A stretch of DNA of 49,223 bases from Verrucomicrobiota bacterium (GTDB lineage: Bacteria; Verrucomicrobiota; Verrucomicrobiia; Chthoniobacterales; UBA10450): positions 1 to 49,223 of the forward strand of contig QHNV01000042.1 in NCBI GenBank assembly GCA_003218535.1, given 5' to 3'. Below are positions 48,357 to 49,223 of the stretch, piece by piece. The notes below the pieces were generated by a model. That model was not told where the DNA came from and ran no database searches. It saw only the letters and a program-made list of their open reading frames with translations. The position numbers were made by a program, and so were the translations under genes. Position 1 is the first letter of the stretch. Each line of letters begins with the position of its first letter.

Positions 48357-49223
48357 ATGAAAATTCGTTCCTTCTCAATCTTGTCGGTATTAACGCTGGT
48401 TTCGGCGCTCGCAACTGCGCAACAGACACCGCAATCACTCGCCGATGCGGAACTACCGTCACTGCTCGCGATTTACAAAGACGTCCATACCCATCCGGAA
48501 TTATCAGGACATGAAGAACGCACGGCGGCGATCGTGGCGAAGGAATTGCGCGCTGCGGGTTGCGACGTGACCGAAAATTTCGGCAAATACGACAAGCCAA
48601 ATCTGAAGTGTTACGGAGTGATCGGCGTGATGAAGAATGGCGAGGGGGCGACAGTGCTCGTCCGCACCGACATGGACGCGTTGCCGGTGAAGGAGGAGAC
48701 CGGGCTGCCCTACGCGAGCAAAGTTAATACTAAAAATGACAGCGGTCAGGAAGTTTGCGTGATGCATGCCTGCGGTCACGACGCTCATATCGCTGCCTTC
48801 ATCGGCACTGCGCGAGCATTACAGCATCTGAAAGATCAATGGACGGGGACGATTATTTTTGTGGGTCAACCGGCGGAAGAAGCAATTGGTGGCGCCCGCG
48901 CGTTGCTTAAAGGCGGGCTCTACGATCGATTCGGGAAACCGAATTTTGCGCTCGGTTTTCATGACAAGGCCGATCTTGAAACTGGCCGCATTGGTGTAAC
49001 CGAAGGTTACACGTCCGCAAATGTCGATTCGGTCGACGTCACCGTCCGAGGCGTGGGCGGACACGGTGGGTATCCGCACAAAACGAAAGACCCGGTCGTG
49101 CTCGCCGCGGAAATGATTAACATGTGGCAAACAATTGCCAGCCGAGAAAATAATCCCATTGATCCGATCGTGGTGACAGTCGGTTCAATTCATGGCGGCA
49201 CGAAGCACAACATTATCCCGGAT
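48357..49223 (+). CDS. M20D amidohydrolase, partial (cut by window end)
   Basis: Not in the ORF track because no stop is inside the window. ATG 48357 opens a signal peptide (IRSFSILSVLTLVSALATAQ). The M20D (IAA-amino acid/hippurate hydrolase, AbgB-type) pattern follows: HTHPELSGHEERTAA, RTDMDALPVKEETGLPY, VMHACGHDAHIAAF (Cys and His metal ligands), VGQPAEEAIGGARALL (Glu pair) and VRGVGGHGGYPHKTKDP. 289 codons are visible, so about a third is missing. Likely periplasmic removal of an acyl or amino-acid group from amides. Confidence 0.92.
   Translation, partial: MKIRSFSILSVLTLVSALATAQQTPQSLADAELPSLLAIYKDVHTHPELSGHEERTAAIVAKELRAAGCDVTENFGKYDKPNLKCYGVIGVMKNGEGATVLVRTDMDALPVKEETGLPYASKVNTKNDSGQEVCVMHACGHDAHIAAFIGTARALQHLKDQWTGTIIFVGQPAEEAIGGARALLKGGLYDRFGKPNFALGFHDKADLETGRIGVTEGYTSANVDSVDVTVRGVGGHGGYPHKTKDPVVLAAEMINMWQTIASRENNPIDPIVVTVGSIHGGTKHNIIPD

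Noticed and set aside
47642-48514. 290-aa plus-strand ORF antisense to the B-family polymerase
   Set aside because: It runs through the polymerase N-domain and a repeat element; the polymerase frame has all conserved motifs.
1-49223. CRISPR array, prophage, insertion sequence or rRNA
   Set aside because: No regular spacer-repeat array, transposase, integrase, phage structural gene or rRNA sequence was recognised; the repeats seen are dispersed palindromes.

Overview
The window looks like a chromosomal contig from a soil-type member of the Verrucomicrobiota (Spartobacteria/Chthoniobacterales-like). The main clue is three DNA sites matching TGTTC-N4-GAACA, which I recall as the published Verrucomicrobia LexA operator. 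They sit upstream of lexA, imuA and an imuB/dnaE2 transcription unit. Base composition is moderate. Many short palindromic repeats lie between and inside genes. A futalosine-pathway menaquinone gene (mqnD), GuaB3, GlgE and an ATP/ADP-translocase-like carrier fit that placement but do not prove it. No phage, insertion sequence, CRISPR array or rRNA was seen.

Layout. 1-9.6 kb: DegT-type sugar aminotransferase, a small membrane protein, mqnD, parB, an animal-type glutaminyl cyclase homologue, a 6PGDH-like dehydrogenase coupled to ygfZ, a SufR-like regulator and glgE. 9.7-14.2 kb: an ExbB-ExbD-TPR operon and an aquaporin. 14.2-25.1 kb: an SOS mutagenesis region with imuB N-half, imuA, lexA, erpA, a conserved unknown, an LptF/G permease, a DinG-type helicase, imuB C-half and dnaE2. 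25.2-27.7 kb: gnd, moaE and pgsA. 27.9-29.2 kb: a GC-rich, apparently foreign patch with a gene remnant and a PD40 lipoprotein. 29.3-33 kb: a DUF gene, Gfo/Idh/MocA oxidoreductase, RmlC-like epimerase, glycosyltransferase and one hypothetical (surface polysaccharide flavour). 33.2-39.8 kb: tRNA-Gly(TCC), fabF, guaB3, a zinc-ribbon/TonB-like/ExbD/ExbB operon, and an aminotransferase-sulfotransferase pair. 40.3-49.2 kb: a secreted NlpC/CHAP-like protein, aldo/keto reductase, TLC-like transporter, OsmC, cupin, two M20 hydrolases (the last cut by the window end) and a family-B DNA polymerase.

The most striking result is that ImuB, the inactive Y-family scaffold of the ImuA-ImuB-DnaE2 mutasome, is encoded in two pieces. 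The N-half (189 aa, minus strand, coupled to imuA) ends where the C-half (359 aa, plus strand, just upstream of dnaE2) begins. The halves lie 5.8 kb apart in opposite orientation, as expected if a ~6.4-kb inversion broke imuB. Each half follows its own perfect LexA box, so SOS co-induction would be kept.

A second theme is palindromic repeats inserted in frame into DNA-repair and other genes: two ~150-bp copies in dnaE2, a 66-bp copy in polB, two small elements in the imuB C-half, one at the moaE C-terminus and one in the TLC transporter. The family-B polymerase also appears to have lost all three proofreading exonuclease motifs. All homology calls are from reading the sequence; no database search was run.
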